A stretch of 64,000 nt of DNA from Pandoraea pnomenusa. Its GTDB lineage: Bacteria; Pseudomonadota; Gammaproteobacteria; Burkholderiales; Burkholderiaceae. Below the pieces are notes generated by a model that was given only the letters and a program-made list of their open reading frames with translations, searched no databases and was not told the origin of the DNA. The position numbers and the translations under genes were made by a program. The DNA lies in contig NZ_CP009553.3 in assembly GCF_000767615.3 (NCBI RefSeq), positions 1,302,001 to 1,366,000 on the forward strand. Direction: 5' to 3'. Shown one piece after another: positions 1 to 10,794 of the stretch. Every line of letters begins with the position of its first letter. The stretch's first letter is position 1.

Positions 1-316
1 AGTTCGACAGCAGGCCGGACCATGCCGCCCCGATGGCGACACCGGCGGCGGCGAGCAACGCGGCGAACGACGTCGTCTCGATGCCGCAGACGCTCAGAAT
101 GGAGATGATCAGGGCGATGCGCAGGGCGATGCGCAGCGTCGATTCGGTGTAGCGAACGAGGGTGGGATCGATGGCCCGCCGGGTCATCGCGCCGCGCACG
201 AGGCGCGCCACCACGTTGATGACGATGCCGCCCACGATCCAGATGACGACGGCCATCAGGATCTTCAGGCCGAAAGGCACCAGATAGTCATTGACCAGCT
301 TGTCGAGGTCGAACAT
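1..316 (-). CDS. mscS: MscS-family mechanosensitive channel (C-terminal part outside the window)
   Basis: The first 105 residues of a small-conductance mechanosensitive channel can be read; the rest lies beyond the window edge. The start is the ATG whose complement is at 314-316 (protein begins MFDLDKLVNDYLVPFG). A first hydrophobic helix covers about residues 17-38 and a second about 62-80. An Ala/Gly-rich stretch near residues 84-105 (AALLAAAGVAIGAAWSG) is the beginning of the pore-lining TM3 typical of MscS. The family opens under membrane tension to release solutes on osmotic downshock. The neighbouring gene purD is transcribed in the same direction but ends 250 bp upstream behind a hairpin, so this gene probably has its own promoter. 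Confidence 0.85.
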   Translation of the reverse strand, partial: MFDLDKLVNDYLVPFGLKILMAVVIWIVGGIVINVVARLVRGAMTRRAIDPTLVRYTESTLRIALRIALIISILSVCGIETTSFAALLAAAGVAIGAAWSGLLSN

Positions 317-475
317 GTGAGTCTCCGTCGAGCGAGGGGTCCGTCGGGAAAACTGCATGAATTCCGCCGAGGCTGGCCGGATACGCGGAACGCGGTGTCC
401 ACGCGGTGCCAGCGTGCCAAGTTGCCCCTCGCTTGTCAATCATGCCGGCGCGACGATGTGACGGACCCCAAACGA

Positions 476-512
476 CAACGGCCCGGGCGGACGCAAAGTC
501 CCCGGGCCGTTG
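476..512 (-). terminator. Probable terminator of the yebC-purD unit
   Basis: A perfect 12-bp inverted repeat (476-487 with 501-512, 13-nt loop) lies about 55 bp downstream of the purD stop. On the minus strand it is followed by only a short T-poor stretch (TCGTTTGG), so termination may be weak or need other factors. Confidence 0.5.
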
Positions 513-565
513 CCGATGGGCCGGCGCGCGAGCTGACTTCCCGCACCCCGGTCCGTGACGCCGGA

Positions 566-1843
566 TTACTCCGGCTTGCGCGCGAGCGCGCGATTGCCGA
601 TGTCGTGGCGATACTGCATGCCGTCGAAGTTGATCTGGTTGACGGTCTGGTAGGCCACGCTCTGCGCGCCGCGCACGGTGTCGGACAGGCCGACCACGCA
701 CAGCACGCGCCCGCCCGTGACCTTGAGTACGTCGCCGTCGAGTTGGGTGCCCGCGTGGAAGGTCACGCAATCCGCGGTCTCCGCGGGAATCTCGGAGATG
801 CGGTCGCCCTTGCGAGGGGTGTCCGGATAGCCGTGTGCGGCGAGCACGACGCCCAGCGCATAGCGGCGGTCCCAGTCGAGTTCGACCTTGTCGAGCGTGC
901 CTGCGATCGCGTGCTCGACCACCACCGAGAAGTCGCCCTTCAGGCGGGCCATGATCGGCTGCGTTTCCGGGTCGCCCATGCGGCAGTTGAACTCGAGCGT
1001 CTTGACGTTGCCGTCGGCGTCGATCATCAGGCCAGCGTACAGGAAGCCGGTGAAGCGGATCCCGTCGGTCTCCATGCCGCGCACGGTCGGCATGATGATC
1101 TCGCGCATGACTTTCGCGTGGATTTGCGGCGTGACGATCGGTGCCGGCGAATAGGCACCCATGCCGCCGGTGTTCGGGCCCTGATCGTTGTCGAGCAAAC
1201 GCTTGTGATCCTGCGACGTGGCCAGCGGCAACACGTTCTTGCCGTCGACCATCACGATGAAGCTGGCTTCCTCGCCCTGCAGGAACTCCTCGATCACCAC
1301 GCGGGCGCCGGCGTCGCCGAGCTTGTTGTCCGCGAGCATCATGTCCACGGCGTGGTGCGCTTCGTCGAGCGACATCGCCACGACCACGCCCTTGCCGGCG
1401 GCGAGGCCGTCGGCCTTGATGACGATCGGCGCACCCTTGGCGTCGATATAGGCGTGCGCGGCGGTGGCGTCGGAAAACGTCTCGTAGTCGGCCGTCGGAA
1501 TGCCGTGGCGCTTCATGAACGCCTTGGCGAAATCCTTCGACGATTCGAGCTGTGCGGCTTCCTTCGTCGGGCCGAAGATCTTCAGGCCGCGAGCGCGGAA
1601 GATATTGACGATACCGGCGGCGAGCGGCGTTTCCGGACCCACGACGGTGAGGGCGATGCCTTCGCGCGCGGCGAACTCGGCCAGCACGTTCGGATCGGAG
1701 ATCGGCACATTGCGCAGGCGCTCGTCGAGCGCCGTGCCGCCGTTGCCCGGGGCGACGTAGACCAGCTGGATGCGCGGCGATTGCGCGAGCTTCCAGGCCA
1801 GCGCGTGTTCGCGGCCACCCGAGCCGACAACCATGATTTTCAT
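566..1843 (-). CDS. purD: Phosphoribosylamine--glycine ligase (GAR synthetase)
   Basis: PurD joins phosphoribosylamine and glycine with ATP, the second step of de novo purine synthesis, in the cytoplasm. The 425-residue protein is normal family length. The N-terminus MKIMVVGSGGREHALAWKL is the signature N domain. The ATP-grasp part follows at roughly residues 105-330, with the glycine-rich IKADGLAAGKGVVVA loop near 141-155. The motif EFNCRMGDPETQ near 285-296 carries the family's metal and ATP ligands. The gene follows yebC with a 1-bp gap, so the two are probably co-transcribed. Nothing looks broken. Confidence 0.97.
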   Translation of the reverse strand: MKIMVVGSGGREHALAWKLAQSPRIQLVYVAPGNGGTALDERLRNVPISDPNVLAEFAAREGIALTVVGPETPLAAGIVNIFRARGLKIFGPTKEAAQLESSKDFAKAFMKRHGIPTADYETFSDATAAHAYIDAKGAPIVIKADGLAAGKGVVVAMSLDEAHHAVDMMLADNKLGDAGARVVIEEFLQGEEASFIVMVDGKNVLPLATSQDHKRLLDNDQGPNTGGMGAYSPAPIVTPQIHAKVMREIIMPTVRGMETDGIRFTGFLYAGLMIDADGNVKTLEFNCRMGDPETQPIMARLKGDFSVVVEHAIAGTLDKVELDWDRRYALGVVLAAHGYPDTPRKGDRISEIPAETADCVTFHAGTQLDGDVLKVTGGRVLCVVGLSDTVRGAQSVAYQTVNQINFDGMQYRHDIGNRALARKPE

Positions 1844-1844
1844 C

Positions 1845-2570
1845 TTATTCCTCGATGACGGCGTTGGTGAACACTTCCTGCACGTCGTCGAGGTTTTCGA
1901 GCGCGTCGAGCAGCTTTTGCATCTTCACGGCGTCCTCGCCGGTGAAGACCACTTCGGTTTGCGGTTTCATGGTGACTTCGGCAACTTCGGCCTTCAGGCC
2001 GGCCGCTTCGAGCTTGTCCTTGACGGACTGGAAGTCGTTGGGCGGGCAGACCACTTCGAAGCTGCCGTCGTCGTTGGTGATGACGTCGTCGGCGCCGGCG
2101 TCGAGTGCCACTTCCATCAGCTTGTCTTCCGGCGTTTCCGGCGAGAACAGGAACTGGCCGCAATGCGTGAAGAGGAAGGCCACCGAGCCGTCGGTGCCCA
2201 TGTTGCCGCCGAACTTGGAGAAGGCGTGACGCACTTCCGCCACCGTGCGCACGCGGTTGTCCGTCATGGTGTCGACGATCACCGCCGCGCCGTTGATGCC
2301 GTAACCTTCGTAGCGGATTTCTTCATAGTTGGCGCCGTCCAGACCGCCCACGCCGCGATCGATCGCGCGCTTGACGTTGTCCTTGGGCATGTTGGCGTCG
2401 GCGGCCTTTTCCACGGCCAGACGCAGGCGCGGGTTGCTGTCCGCGTCGCCGCCGCCCAGGCGGGCGGCCACCGTGATTTCCTTGATCAGGCGTGTCCAGA
2501 CTTTACCGCGCTTGGCATCGGCTGCTGCCTTCTTGTGTTTGATGTTGGCCCATTTGCTATGACCCGCCAT
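1845..2570 (-). CDS. yebC: YebC/TACO1-family protein
   Basis: The protein starts [23 protein letters not shown], the near-invariant N-terminus of the YebC family, so I place the start at 2570 although the frame stays open to 2780. The resulting 241 residues match the usual length. The family has been annotated as transcriptional regulators (PmpR) and, more recently, linked to translation of difficult proline-rich stretches; the sequence alone cannot decide. The gene is immediately upstream of purD and shares its strand, suggesting a yebC-purD transcript. Confidence 0.95.
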   Translation of the reverse strand: MAGHSKWANIKHKKAAADAKRGKVWTRLIKEITVAARLGGGDADSNPRLRLAVEKAADANMPKDNVKRAIDRGVGGLDGANYEEIRYEGYGINGAAVIVDTMTDNRVRTVAEVRHAFSKFGGNMGTDGSVAFLFTHCGQFLFSPETPEDKLMEVALDAGADDVITNDDGSFEVVCPPNDFQSVKDKLEAAGLKAEVAEVTMKPQTEVVFTGEDAVKMQKLLDALENLDDVQEVFTNAVIEE

Positions 2571-2733
2571 GAATTTCTCCGTCGTGCCGCGCTCGGCGGC
2601 GATGTGTGCCCTGTCGTTCGAGCGGCAAGCTGCCGCTATAATCGGAGGCAATTTTATCATGCCGCCGCACCGTGCCACGGGTGTTTGCTGCGCCGTGTCA
2701 CGATCCCCGCCGCGTCTACCGCCGAGGTCTCTC

Positions 2734-4362
<1,629 letters not shown>

Positions 4363-4368
<6 letters not shown>

Positions 4369-4392
4369 TCCGATAGTCCGATAGTCCGATAG
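4363..4392 (+). repeat. 8-bp tandem repeat overlapping a stop codon
   Basis: CGATAGTC is repeated three times and followed by a partial fourth copy (CGATAG). The TAG stop of the HerA-like gene lies in the first copy. Such an array can slip, but because the stop is in the first copy, slippage would not alter the protein. Confidence 0.9.
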
Positions 4393-4425
4393 GGCCGCAA
4401 CGCAGGAAGGGAATCTCGCCAACTC

Positions 4426-5352
4426 ATGTCGCTGAAATCCTCGATGGCACCGGTGCGCACCGGGGTCGCTCACGATCCGCTGTGGCTGCGCGCCGCGCCG
4501 CTCATCTTTCTGTTCCTGTGGTCGGTCGGCTTTACCGTGGCGAAGATCGGACTGGCCTATGCCGATCCGCTGACCTTCCTCGCCTTGCGTTACGGACTGG
4601 TGCTCGTGCTGCTCGCGCCGCTGGCGGTCGTCATGCGCCCGCCGCTGCCGAAGACGGCCGCCGCCTGGGGACATCTGGTCGTCATCGGTCTGCTGATCCA
4701 GGCGCTGTATTTCAGCATGACGTATCTGGCCTTGCGGCTGGGAGTTTCGGCGGGTAGCGTGGCGCTGATCACGTCGCTGCAGCCGATCCTCGTGGCGCTG
4801 GCCGTGCCTTATCTGGTGGGCGAACGCGTGAGCGGGTTGAACTGGATCGGTCTCGGATTGGGACTCGCGGGCGCGGCGCTCGTGATCGTGGCGCGCTCGG
4901 CGGTCGAGGCCACCTCCGCGCTGGGGCTGGGGCTCACGTTCGTGGCGCTCGGCGCCATTACCTGCGGCACGCTGTACGAGAAGCGCTTCGGTGTAGGGCA
5001 GCACCCCATCACCTCGAATCTCGTGCAGTACGCCGTGGGGTTCGCGGCCACGCTGCCGCTGGCGTGGTGGCTCGAGCCGATGCGCGTCGACTGGACCTGG
5101 CAGCTCGGCCTGACGCTCGTCTATCTCGTGATCGGCAATTCCATCGTGGCGATCTCGTTGCTGCTGGCGATGATTCGTCGCGGCGAGGCGTCGCGCGTGT
5201 CCGCGCTGTTCTTCCTCGTGCCGCCTTGCGCGGCGCTCGCGGCGTGGGCCATGGTCGGCGAGCACATGCCGCCGCTGGCCTGGGCCGGGATGGTGCTGGC
5301 GGCCATCGGCGTGGCGATGGCCACGCGGCGCAGGGCGGGCCGAGGCCAATGA
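4426..5352 (+). CDS. EamA/DMT-superfamily inner-membrane transporter
   Basis: A 308-residue membrane protein with about ten hydrophobic segments arranged as two EamA repeats (about residues 22-150 and 165-300). The second repeat ends WAGMVLAAIGVAMATRRR, a typical DMT terminus. The family exports or imports small metabolites such as amino acids and drug-like compounds; the substrate cannot be read from sequence. The first ATG has no good ribosome-binding site at ideal spacing, so an internal start (for example MAPVRTG, six codons later) is possible. It converges on upp across a shared terminator. Confidence 0.85.
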   Translation: MSLKSSMAPVRTGVAHDPLWLRAAPLIFLFLWSVGFTVAKIGLAYADPLTFLALRYGLVLVLLAPLAVVMRPPLPKTAAAWGHLVVIGLLIQALYFSMTYLALRLGVSAGSVALITSLQPILVALAVPYLVGERVSGLNWIGLGLGLAGAALVIVARSAVEATSALGLGLTFVALGAITCGTLYEKRFGVGQHPITSNLVQYAVGFAATLPLAWWLEPMRVDWTWQLGLTLVYLVIGNSIVAISLLLAMIRRGEASRVSALFFLVPPCAALAAWAMVGEHMPPLAWAGMVLAAIGVAMATRRRAGRGQ

Positions 5353-5355
5353 AAA

Positions 5356-5378
5356 AAGCCCCGGTTCGACCGGGGCTT
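5356..5378. terminator. Bidirectional rho-independent terminator
   Basis: A 9-bp stem (AAGCCCCGG with CCGGGGCTT, loop TTCGA) sits between the convergent EamA gene and upp. An A-run lies on the left side and a T-richer stretch on the right. It can end transcripts from both sides. Confidence 0.85.
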
Positions 5379-5390
5379 CTTACGTCCGCT

Positions 5391-6041
5391 TCAGTTCTTG
5401 GTGCCGAACAGGCGATCGCCCGCGTCACCCAGGCCCGGAATGATGTACGCGTGATCGTCCAGGCGCTCGTCGAGCGAGGCGACGTACAGCTTCACGCCGG
5501 GATGCGCGTCGTGCAACACCTTGACGCCTTCGGGCGCGGCCACGAGTGCGAGGAAGGCGATGTTCTCTTCGGCCACGCCGCGCTTGCGCAGCACATCCAC
5601 GGCATGCACGGCCGAATAGCCCGTGGCGACCATCGGATCGCACAGAATGAAACTGCGGTCGGCCACGTCGGGCAGGCGTACCAGATACTCAACCGGACGA
5701 TGTTGCTCGTCGCGATACACGCCGATGTGGCCGACGCGCGCCGACGGCACCAGATCGAGCAGACCGTCGCTCATGCCGACGCCCGCGCGCAGCACGGGGA
5801 CGATGGCAAGCTTCTTTCCGGCGATGACGGGGGCGTCCATGGCGACCATCGGCGTGTCGATGCGCTCGGTCGTGAGCGGCAGGTCGCGCGTGATTTCGTA
5901 TCCCATGAGCAAGGTAATCTCGCGCAGCAGGCCGCGGAACGTGCGCGTCGAGGTTTCCTTGTCGCGCATGTGCGAGAGCTTGTGCTGGATCAGCGGGTGA
6001 TCGCAGATATAGAGATTGGGGAAGCGGGTGTCTTGTTTCAT
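5391..6041 (-). CDS. upp: Uracil phosphoribosyltransferase
   Basis: Upp converts uracil and PRPP to UMP in pyrimidine salvage. The 216-residue protein starts [27 protein letters not shown], matching the family N-terminus, which is why I reject the open extension up to 6845. The PRPP-binding motif [13 protein letters not shown] is present near residues 132-144 and the uracil-contacting C-terminus [16 protein letters not shown] is intact. A TAAAAT hexamer on the minus strand near 6085-6090 could be its -10 box. It is convergent with the EamA gene and divergent from the SDR gene. Confidence 0.96.
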   Translation of the reverse strand: MKQDTRFPNLYICDHPLIQHKLSHMRDKETSTRTFRGLLREITLLMGYEITRDLPLTTERIDTPMVAMDAPVIAGKKLAIVPVLRAGVGMSDGLLDLVPSARVGHIGVYRDEQHRPVEYLVRLPDVADRSFILCDPMVATGYSAVHAVDVLRKRGVAEENIAFLALVAAPEGVKVLHDAHPGVKLYVASLDERLDDHAYIIPGLGDAGDRLFGTKN

Positions 6042-6115
6042 GGCAGGCAATCGGGGGCAGGGCCGGTGTGGCCCGCATGGCCGCGATTTTAACCGATGCG
6101 GATGGCAGCGGCGTG

Positions 6116-6140
6116 CCCGCGATTCCCTTAGAATCGCGGG
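6116..6140. promoter_or_regulatory. Perfect inverted repeat with embedded -10 like box
   Basis: CCCGCGATTC and GAATCGCGGG form a perfect 10-bp inverted repeat around a 5-nt centre, in the divergent upp/SDR spacer. The right arm contains TAGAAT (6129-6134), a plausible -10 for the SDR gene 56 bp downstream. It may be an operator or simply a promoter-proximal hairpin. Confidence 0.5.
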
Positions 6141-6195
6141 GAGATGGCCCGAGGGCCGTATCCGACCAATGCGTGACTTGTCTGGAAGACCGAAC

Positions 6196-6975
6196 ATGGA
6201 TCTGGGAATCAAGGGCCGCACCGCACTCGTGTGCGGCGCGAGCAAGGGCCTGGGGCGCGCCTGTGCGCAGGCGCTGGCCGAGGCGGGTGTGAACCTCGTC
6301 ATCGTCGCGCGCACGGCTGACGCCCTGAACGCCGCGGCGAACGAGATTCGCGCCGCGACCGGCGTTGACGTGAGCGCGGTGGCCTGCGACATCACCACGC
6401 CCGAGGGGCGCGCCCAGGCGCTCGCCGCCTGTCCGCAGCCCGATATTCTCGTGACGAATGCGGGCGGTCCGCCTCCGGGCGACTTCCGCGACTGGCAGCG
6501 CGACGACTGGATTCGCGCGCTCGACGCGAACATGCTCACCCCCATCGAACTGATCAAGGCGACCGTGGATGGCATGATCGCGGGCGGTTTCGGGCGCATC
6601 GTGAATATCACGTCGTCGGCCGTGAAGGCGCCGATCGACATTCTCGGCCTGTCCAACGGCGCACGCTCGGGGCTGACCGGTTTTGTTGCGGGGCTGGCGC
6701 GCACGACCGTCTCGCACAACGTCACCATCAACAATCTGTTGCCGGGTGCGTTCGATACCGACCGTCTCGCGGGCACCATGCGGGCGTGGGCCGACAAGAG
6801 CGGGCAGACGGTGGACGAAGCGCGGGCCCGGCGGGCCGCGGCCATTCCGGCGCGCCGTTTCGGGCAGCCGCAGGAGTTCGGCGCGACCTGCGCTTTCCTG
6901 TGCAGCGCGCAGGCGGGCTACATTACCGGACAGAACGTGCTGATCGACGGCGGCGCGTATCCGGGCACCTTCTGA
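6196..6975 (+). CDS. Atypical short-chain dehydrogenase/reductase lacking YxxxK
   Basis: A 259-residue Rossmann-fold SDR. The cofactor loop reads [11 protein letters not shown] near residues 13-23 and the NAG motif appears as [11 protein letters not shown] near 93-103. The C-terminus [17 protein letters not shown] is also typical. At the active site, where classical SDRs carry Ser-Tyr-x-x-x-Lys, this protein reads [19 protein letters not shown] and then ARSGLTG: the serine is kept but Tyr and Lys are replaced by the SNxxR pattern. A divergent SDR subgroup with this pattern exists; its chemistry is poorly defined. The start at 6196 puts the glycine loop at the usual distance. mgsA follows 47 bp later on the same strand. 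Confidence 0.85.
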   Translation: MDLGIKGRTALVCGASKGLGRACAQALAEAGVNLVIVARTADALNAAANEIRAATGVDVSAVACDITTPEGRAQALAACPQPDILVTNAGGPPPGDFRDWQRDDWIRALDANMLTPIELIKATVDGMIAGGFGRIVNITSSAVKAPIDILGLSNGARSGLTGFVAGLARTTVSHNVTINNLLPGAFDTDRLAGTMRAWADKSGQTVDEARARRAAAIPARRFGQPQEFGATCAFLCSAQAGYITGQNVLIDGGAYPGTF

Positions 6976-7022
6976 ACCGTCCTCACCACACCGTGTCTCG
7001 ACCCAGCGAAGGGATCGCATCA

Positions 7023-7436
7023 ATGACTGTATCGACCGTACCCAAAGTCCGAATCGCGCTCATCGCGCACGACAAGAAGAAGGACGAGATTCTCGCGGTC
7101 GCGCGCGACTACGTGGAAGTCCTGCGTCAATGCCAGCTCGTGGCCACGGGCACCACGGGCGGGCGCATCGCCACCGAACTGGGCCTGGAGGTGGAGCGCA
7201 TGCTCTCGGGGCCGCACGGCGGCGACCTCCAGATCGGCGCGCAACTGGCCGAAGGGCGGGTGGACATGGTGCTGTTCCTGCGCGACCCGATGACGCCACA
7301 GCCCCATGAACCCGACATCAACGCGCTGGTGCGCGCGTGCGACGTGCACAACGTGCCGTGCGCGACCAACAGTGCCACGGCGCGGCTGCTGCTCGAACAA
7401 CTGATCGTGCGTCTGGCGGCGCAGCCGCGGGGCTGA
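7023..7436 (+). CDS. mgsA: Methylglyoxal synthase
   Basis: MgsA converts dihydroxyacetone phosphate to methylglyoxal and phosphate, a glycolytic overflow bypass. The 137-residue protein shows the phosphate-binding region ATGTTGGRI near residues 41-49 and the family core [12 protein letters not shown] near 61-72. [18 protein letters not shown] follows near 82-99. The aspartates of GGDLQ and FLRDP correspond to the known catalytic pair. I chose the start just before [22 protein letters not shown] because that is where family members begin. It lies between two oxidoreductase genes in the same direction. Confidence 0.93.
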   Translation: MTVSTVPKVRIALIAHDKKKDEILAVARDYVEVLRQCQLVATGTTGGRIATELGLEVERMLSGPHGGDLQIGAQLAEGRVDMVLFLRDPMTPQPHEPDINALVRACDVHNVPCATNSATARLLLEQLIVRLAAQPRG

Positions 7437-7483
7437 CGCGTCGCGACAGGCGGCCTGATAACCCAAGCATCGAAGGAGCGAGG

Positions 7484-8458
7484 ATGACCAAAGCGATTCG
7501 CATTGAACAGAATGGTGGGCCGGAAGTGATGAAGTGGGTCGACGTCGAAGTTGGCGACCCCGGTCCGGGCGAGGCGCGCGTGCGTCACAACGCCGTCGGT
7601 CTGAATTACATCGACGTCTATTTCCGGACCGGTCTGTATCCGCAGCCGCTGCCTGCCGGCCTCGGCATGGAAGCCGCGGGCGTGGTCGAAGCGGTCGGTG
7701 AGGGCGTGACGCATGTCAGGCCGGGCGACCGCGTGGCTTATGCGGGCCGTCCGTGCGGCGCCTATTCGCAGGCGCGCGTCATGCCCGCCGCGCCGCTGGT
7801 GCGTGTGCCGGACGCGATCAGCGACGACCAGGCCGCCGCGATGATGCTGCAAGGCATGACCGCGCAGTATCTGCTGCGCCGCACCTACCCGGTCAAGGCG
7901 GGCGACACGATCCTGATTCATGCGGCCGCAGGCGGCGTGGGCCTGATCGTCTGTCAGTGGGCTAGGGCGCTCGGCGCGACGGTGATCGGCACCGTCGGCT
8001 CCGACGAGAAGGCGGCGCTCGCACGCCGGCATGGCTGCGATCACCCGATCGTGTACACCCGCGAGAACTTTGTCGAGCGGGTCAAGGAAATCACGGGCGG
8101 TGAAGGCGTGCCGGTCGTCTACGATTCCATCGGCAAGGACACTTTCATCGGTTCGCTCGACTGCCTGCGTCCGCTGGGCATGATGGTGAACTTCGGCAGC
8201 GCCTCCGGGCCCGTGACGCAGATCAACACGGCTGACCTCGTGTCGCGCGGCTCGCTGTTCTTCACGCGTCCGACGCTGTTCAGCTACACGGCCAAACGCG
8301 CCGATCTCGAGGCCAGCGCGAACGAGTTGTTCGACGTCGTGGCCCGGGGGGACGTGAAGATCGAGGTCAATCAACGCTATGCGCTGGCCGATGTGGCGCA
8401 GGCGCACCGCGATCTCGAAGCGCGCAAGACGACCGGCTCGACGCTGCTCATGCCCTGA
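7484..8458 (+). CDS. Zinc-independent quinone oxidoreductase (QOR family)
   Basis: A 324-residue medium-chain reductase of the zeta-crystallin/Qor type, which reduces quinones with NADPH by one electron. The N-terminal part reads EARVRHNAVGLNYIDVYFRTGLYP, a hallmark of Qor, and the cysteine ligands of zinc alcohol dehydrogenases are absent. The nucleotide-binding motif AAAGGVGLIVCQWA lies near residues 147-160. The start at 7484 follows a GGAGCGAGG ribosome-binding site. It ends 93 bp before the convergent YkvA gene. Confidence 0.92.
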   Translation: MTKAIRIEQNGGPEVMKWVDVEVGDPGPGEARVRHNAVGLNYIDVYFRTGLYPQPLPAGLGMEAAGVVEAVGEGVTHVRPGDRVAYAGRPCGAYSQARVMPAAPLVRVPDAISDDQAAAMMLQGMTAQYLLRRTYPVKAGDTILIHAAAGGVGLIVCQWARALGATVIGTVGSDEKAALARRHGCDHPIVYTRENFVERVKEITGGEGVPVVYDSIGKDTFIGSLDCLRPLGMMVNFGSASGPVTQINTADLVSRGSLFFTRPTLFSYTAKRADLEASANELFDVVARGDVKIEVNQRYALADVAQAHRDLEARKTTGSTLLMP

Positions 8459-8551
8459 GGCCGGGCAGCCATCCCGACGCGCCCGCGGCCGGTAACCCGA
8501 CCTGGCGGCGGGAGCGCCGGATCGACCCGGCATCGATTCCGGTGTCCGGAC

Positions 8552-8833
8552 TCAGGCGCGTTGCGTGAACACGTGGGCGCGGGCGTCCTCGCGGACATCG
8601 AACGGCAGACGGCCGATCAGCCAGTGCACCACCATGCCGATCACGACCACGTCGTCGAGCAAACCGAACACTGGCACGAAATCGGGGATGAGATCGAACG
8701 GGCTCAGCAGGTACACGACGAGCAGACCCACGGCGGGCAACAGCCACCATGGACGACGCGGGTCGCGGGCCGCGTGCCAAAGTACGCGGAAGTCGTGGCG
8801 GGCGATCTGCCACAGGCGGAGAAAACGCTTCAC
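8552..8833 (-). CDS. YkvA-family (DUF1232) small membrane protein
   Basis: A short protein of 93 residues if it starts at the GTG at 8833, which has AGGAG seven bases upstream; a longer frame to 8911 lacks such a signal. The centre contains a hydrophobic segment (LPAVGLLVVYLLSPFDLIPDFVPVFGLLDDVVVIGMVVHWL) whose SPFDLIPDFVP core is the signature of DUF1232. Function is unknown; members are predicted membrane proteins. Confidence 0.85.
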   Translation of the reverse strand: MKRFLRLWQIARHDFRVLWHAARDPRRPWWLLPAVGLLVVYLLSPFDLIPDFVPVFGLLDDVVVIGMVVHWLIGRLPFDVREDARAHVFTQRA

Positions 8834-9213
8834 TTGCAGGCTCCTGATACTCACGTGCCCGCCAGACAGCGACGGGCATTTTTTCGTCCAATGGTGGCGA
8901 ACCGCGCCCAAATTGGATGAATGTCTTGCATATTGTCGCGATTATACGCGCGGCCTTTCGGTCTCGCCGACGAGGCGCGGCCGCTCAACGCGTGACAACG
9001 CATTTCGACATCGCTGCGACGGGACGGTTTCATCGCCGCGTTCAGGGCGAGTTCGGGCGAGTTCGGGCAATCGTCGTCCATCGCCATGCCGCAAGCGGCT
9101 TGCCGCGCGATCGGCTTTCCCGGTTGCGGTGGGATCGGGGCGGCGGGATAATTTCCCGGCCGCAGTGGTCAATCCATCTTTCCCCCCTTCGCGGACGCCT
9201 TCCAAACGCCATC
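8834..9213. other. Divergent intergenic region
   Basis: 380 bp between the YkvA gene and the amidotransferase. A TATAAT hexamer on the minus strand (complement of 8941-8946) could serve YkvA. GATAAT near 9149-9154 could be a -10 for the amidotransferase. I see no gene, repeat or hairpin of note. Confidence 0.5.
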
Positions 9214-10662
9214 ATGACCGACGCTCAAGACCCGAAATCGCCGCAGCAGCCCCAGAAGCCTGAATCCGAGACGAGCAAGAGCGCAACGCCACAACCGATA
9301 CATCCGGCCACCGACACCGGCAGCATTGCCGGCGCGTCCGGGGGCACGGCATCGACCTCATCCACGCCATCATCCGACTACGCGACGTCGGCCACACCGG
9401 CCTCGCCGCGGGCCACCGCCAAGCCGGTCGCCGGCACGGCGGAAGGCTCGTCGGACATGCCGCCGAATCCCGACACGCTGACGCGCCCGGTCCAGCCCGG
9501 TGATGCCCAGGCGCAGCCTTCCCAGCCCGCGGCGGCCCCGTCCGCCAAACCCGTCGCCCAGGCGTCCGCTGCGGAGGTGGCGTCGGATCGCAATCCGATC
9601 GGCGCGCCGACGCCGGCATCGGGCGACGACGTCAAGGCGGCCGGCGTCGGCAGCGCGGGCGGTCAGATCGGGGAGGCGGGGGAGACGGGGGGCGCCGCGG
9701 GCGGTGGTGGTGTGGAGCCACCGCATCAGCCGTCGTTCGGCTCGGCGCCGCGTCCCGGCAGTCCGGCGTCGATGGGCGGTCAGCCGTCCTACCTTCAGGC
9801 GGGGGACTCCCCGTGGTCGGTTCTGCGACGCATCATGTCGGCCCGCTTTCGCGCCTGGTACGACCGTGCGGGCCAGCGCATCACGCAGCGCACGCTGAAG
9901 ATCGGTATCTCGGCACGCATCTTTCATCCGGAGCCCGGTTCGAAGGGGTTGCGCAGCAAGACGCTGCAATACCTCGAAGAGTCGATCGCGCACTGGGTGA
10001 TGTCGCGCGACGTGCTGGTGTTCATGATTCCGACGGTCGACACACAAGGCCTGCTTCATCCAAGCCACATTCGCCTGCACGATTACGCGAAGCATCTGGA
10101 TGGTCTGGTGCTGCAGGGCGGGGCGGACGTCTCGCCGCTGACCTATTCGGAAGTGGCGACGCGTCACGAATGGCAGGGCGACCGCATGCGCGACATGTAC
10201 GAACTCGAACTGCTGCACGAGTTCGTCGAACAGGGCAAGCCGATTCTCGGCGTGTGCCGGGGGTGCCAGCTCATCAACGTGGCGTTCGGCGGCACGTTGC
10301 ACCAGGATATTGCGACCGATCTGCCTGAAGCGATTCCGCACGTCACCGAGACGTACGAGCACAACCGTCATACGCTGACGTTCCCCGAGGGATCGTCGCT
10401 CGCGCAAATGCTCGCGCCGGTCGATGTGCCGATCGTCAACTCGATCCACCACCAGTCGGTGAAAACGCTCGGGCGCGACCTGAGCGTGGAGGCGGTGTGC
10501 GCGGAAGACGGCGTGGTCGAGGCAATCCGCTACCGCAAGGCGCCGTTCGTGATGGGCTTGCAGTGGCACCCGGAGTTTCACCGGGCCGGCGGGCCGGAGT
10601 TCCTCGATTGCACGCCGGTACTCGACAACTTCCTGCGTGCGGCGCGCGAGACGCGCTTCTGA
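9214..10662 (+). CDS. Class I glutamine amidotransferase (PuuD-like, peptidase C26) with long disordered N-terminus
   Basis: A 482-residue protein in two unlike parts. Residues 1 to about 205 are low-complexity Pro/Ala/Ser/Thr/Gly sequence with no hydrophobic helix. Residues from about 230 form a gamma-glutamyl hydrolase-like amidotransferase. The nucleophile is Cys348 in GVCRGCQLINVAFGGTLHQD and the His/Glu pair is in LQWHPEFHRAGG near 448-458. The family includes gamma-glutamyl-GABA hydrolase of putrescine breakdown, which is only about 250 residues long, so the N-terminal half is an addition. No putrescine genes are adjacent. The start at 9214 is the first with coding character; the frame is open further upstream. 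A strong terminator follows. Confidence 0.85.
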   Translation: MTDAQDPKSPQQPQKPESETSKSATPQPIHPATDTGSIAGASGGTASTSSTPSSDYATSATPASPRATAKPVAGTAEGSSDMPPNPDTLTRPVQPGDAQAQPSQPAAAPSAKPVAQASAAEVASDRNPIGAPTPASGDDVKAAGVGSAGGQIGEAGETGGAAGGGGVEPPHQPSFGSAPRPGSPASMGGQPSYLQAGDSPWSVLRRIMSARFRAWYDRAGQRITQRTLKIGISARIFHPEPGSKGLRSKTLQYLEESIAHWVMSRDVLVFMIPTVDTQGLLHPSHIRLHDYAKHLDGLVLQGGADVSPLTYSEVATRHEWQGDRMRDMYELELLHEFVEQGKPILGVCRGCQLINVAFGGTLHQDIATDLPEAIPHVTETYEHNRHTLTFPEGSSLAQMLAPVDVPIVNSIHHQSVKTLGRDLSVEAVCAEDGVVEAIRYRKAPFVMGLQWHPEFHRAGGPEFLDCTPVLDNFLRAARETRF

Positions 10663-10716
10663 GGCGAAGCGAAGAGAAGGGGGGCGACGCTGCCGAGCGC
10701 AGGCGTCGCGCCCACG

Positions 10717-10748
10717 AAAAAAGGGCAGCCCGGAGGCTGCCCTTTTTT
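10717..10748. terminator. Strong bidirectional terminator
   Basis: A-run, GGGCAGCC, loop CGGA, GGCTGCCC and T-run form a 14-bp symmetrical hairpin that ends both the amidotransferase gene and, on the other strand, the porin gene. Confidence 0.95.
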
Positions 10749-10794
10749 GTGTCAGGCGTACCGCGATGTCGCTGCGGTACGCGCGCCGCCTGGC

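Noticed and set aside
5391-6845. Longer N-terminal extension of upp
   Set aside because: The extra 268 codons are antisense to the SDR gene and lack family similarity; the conserved N-terminus starts at 6041.
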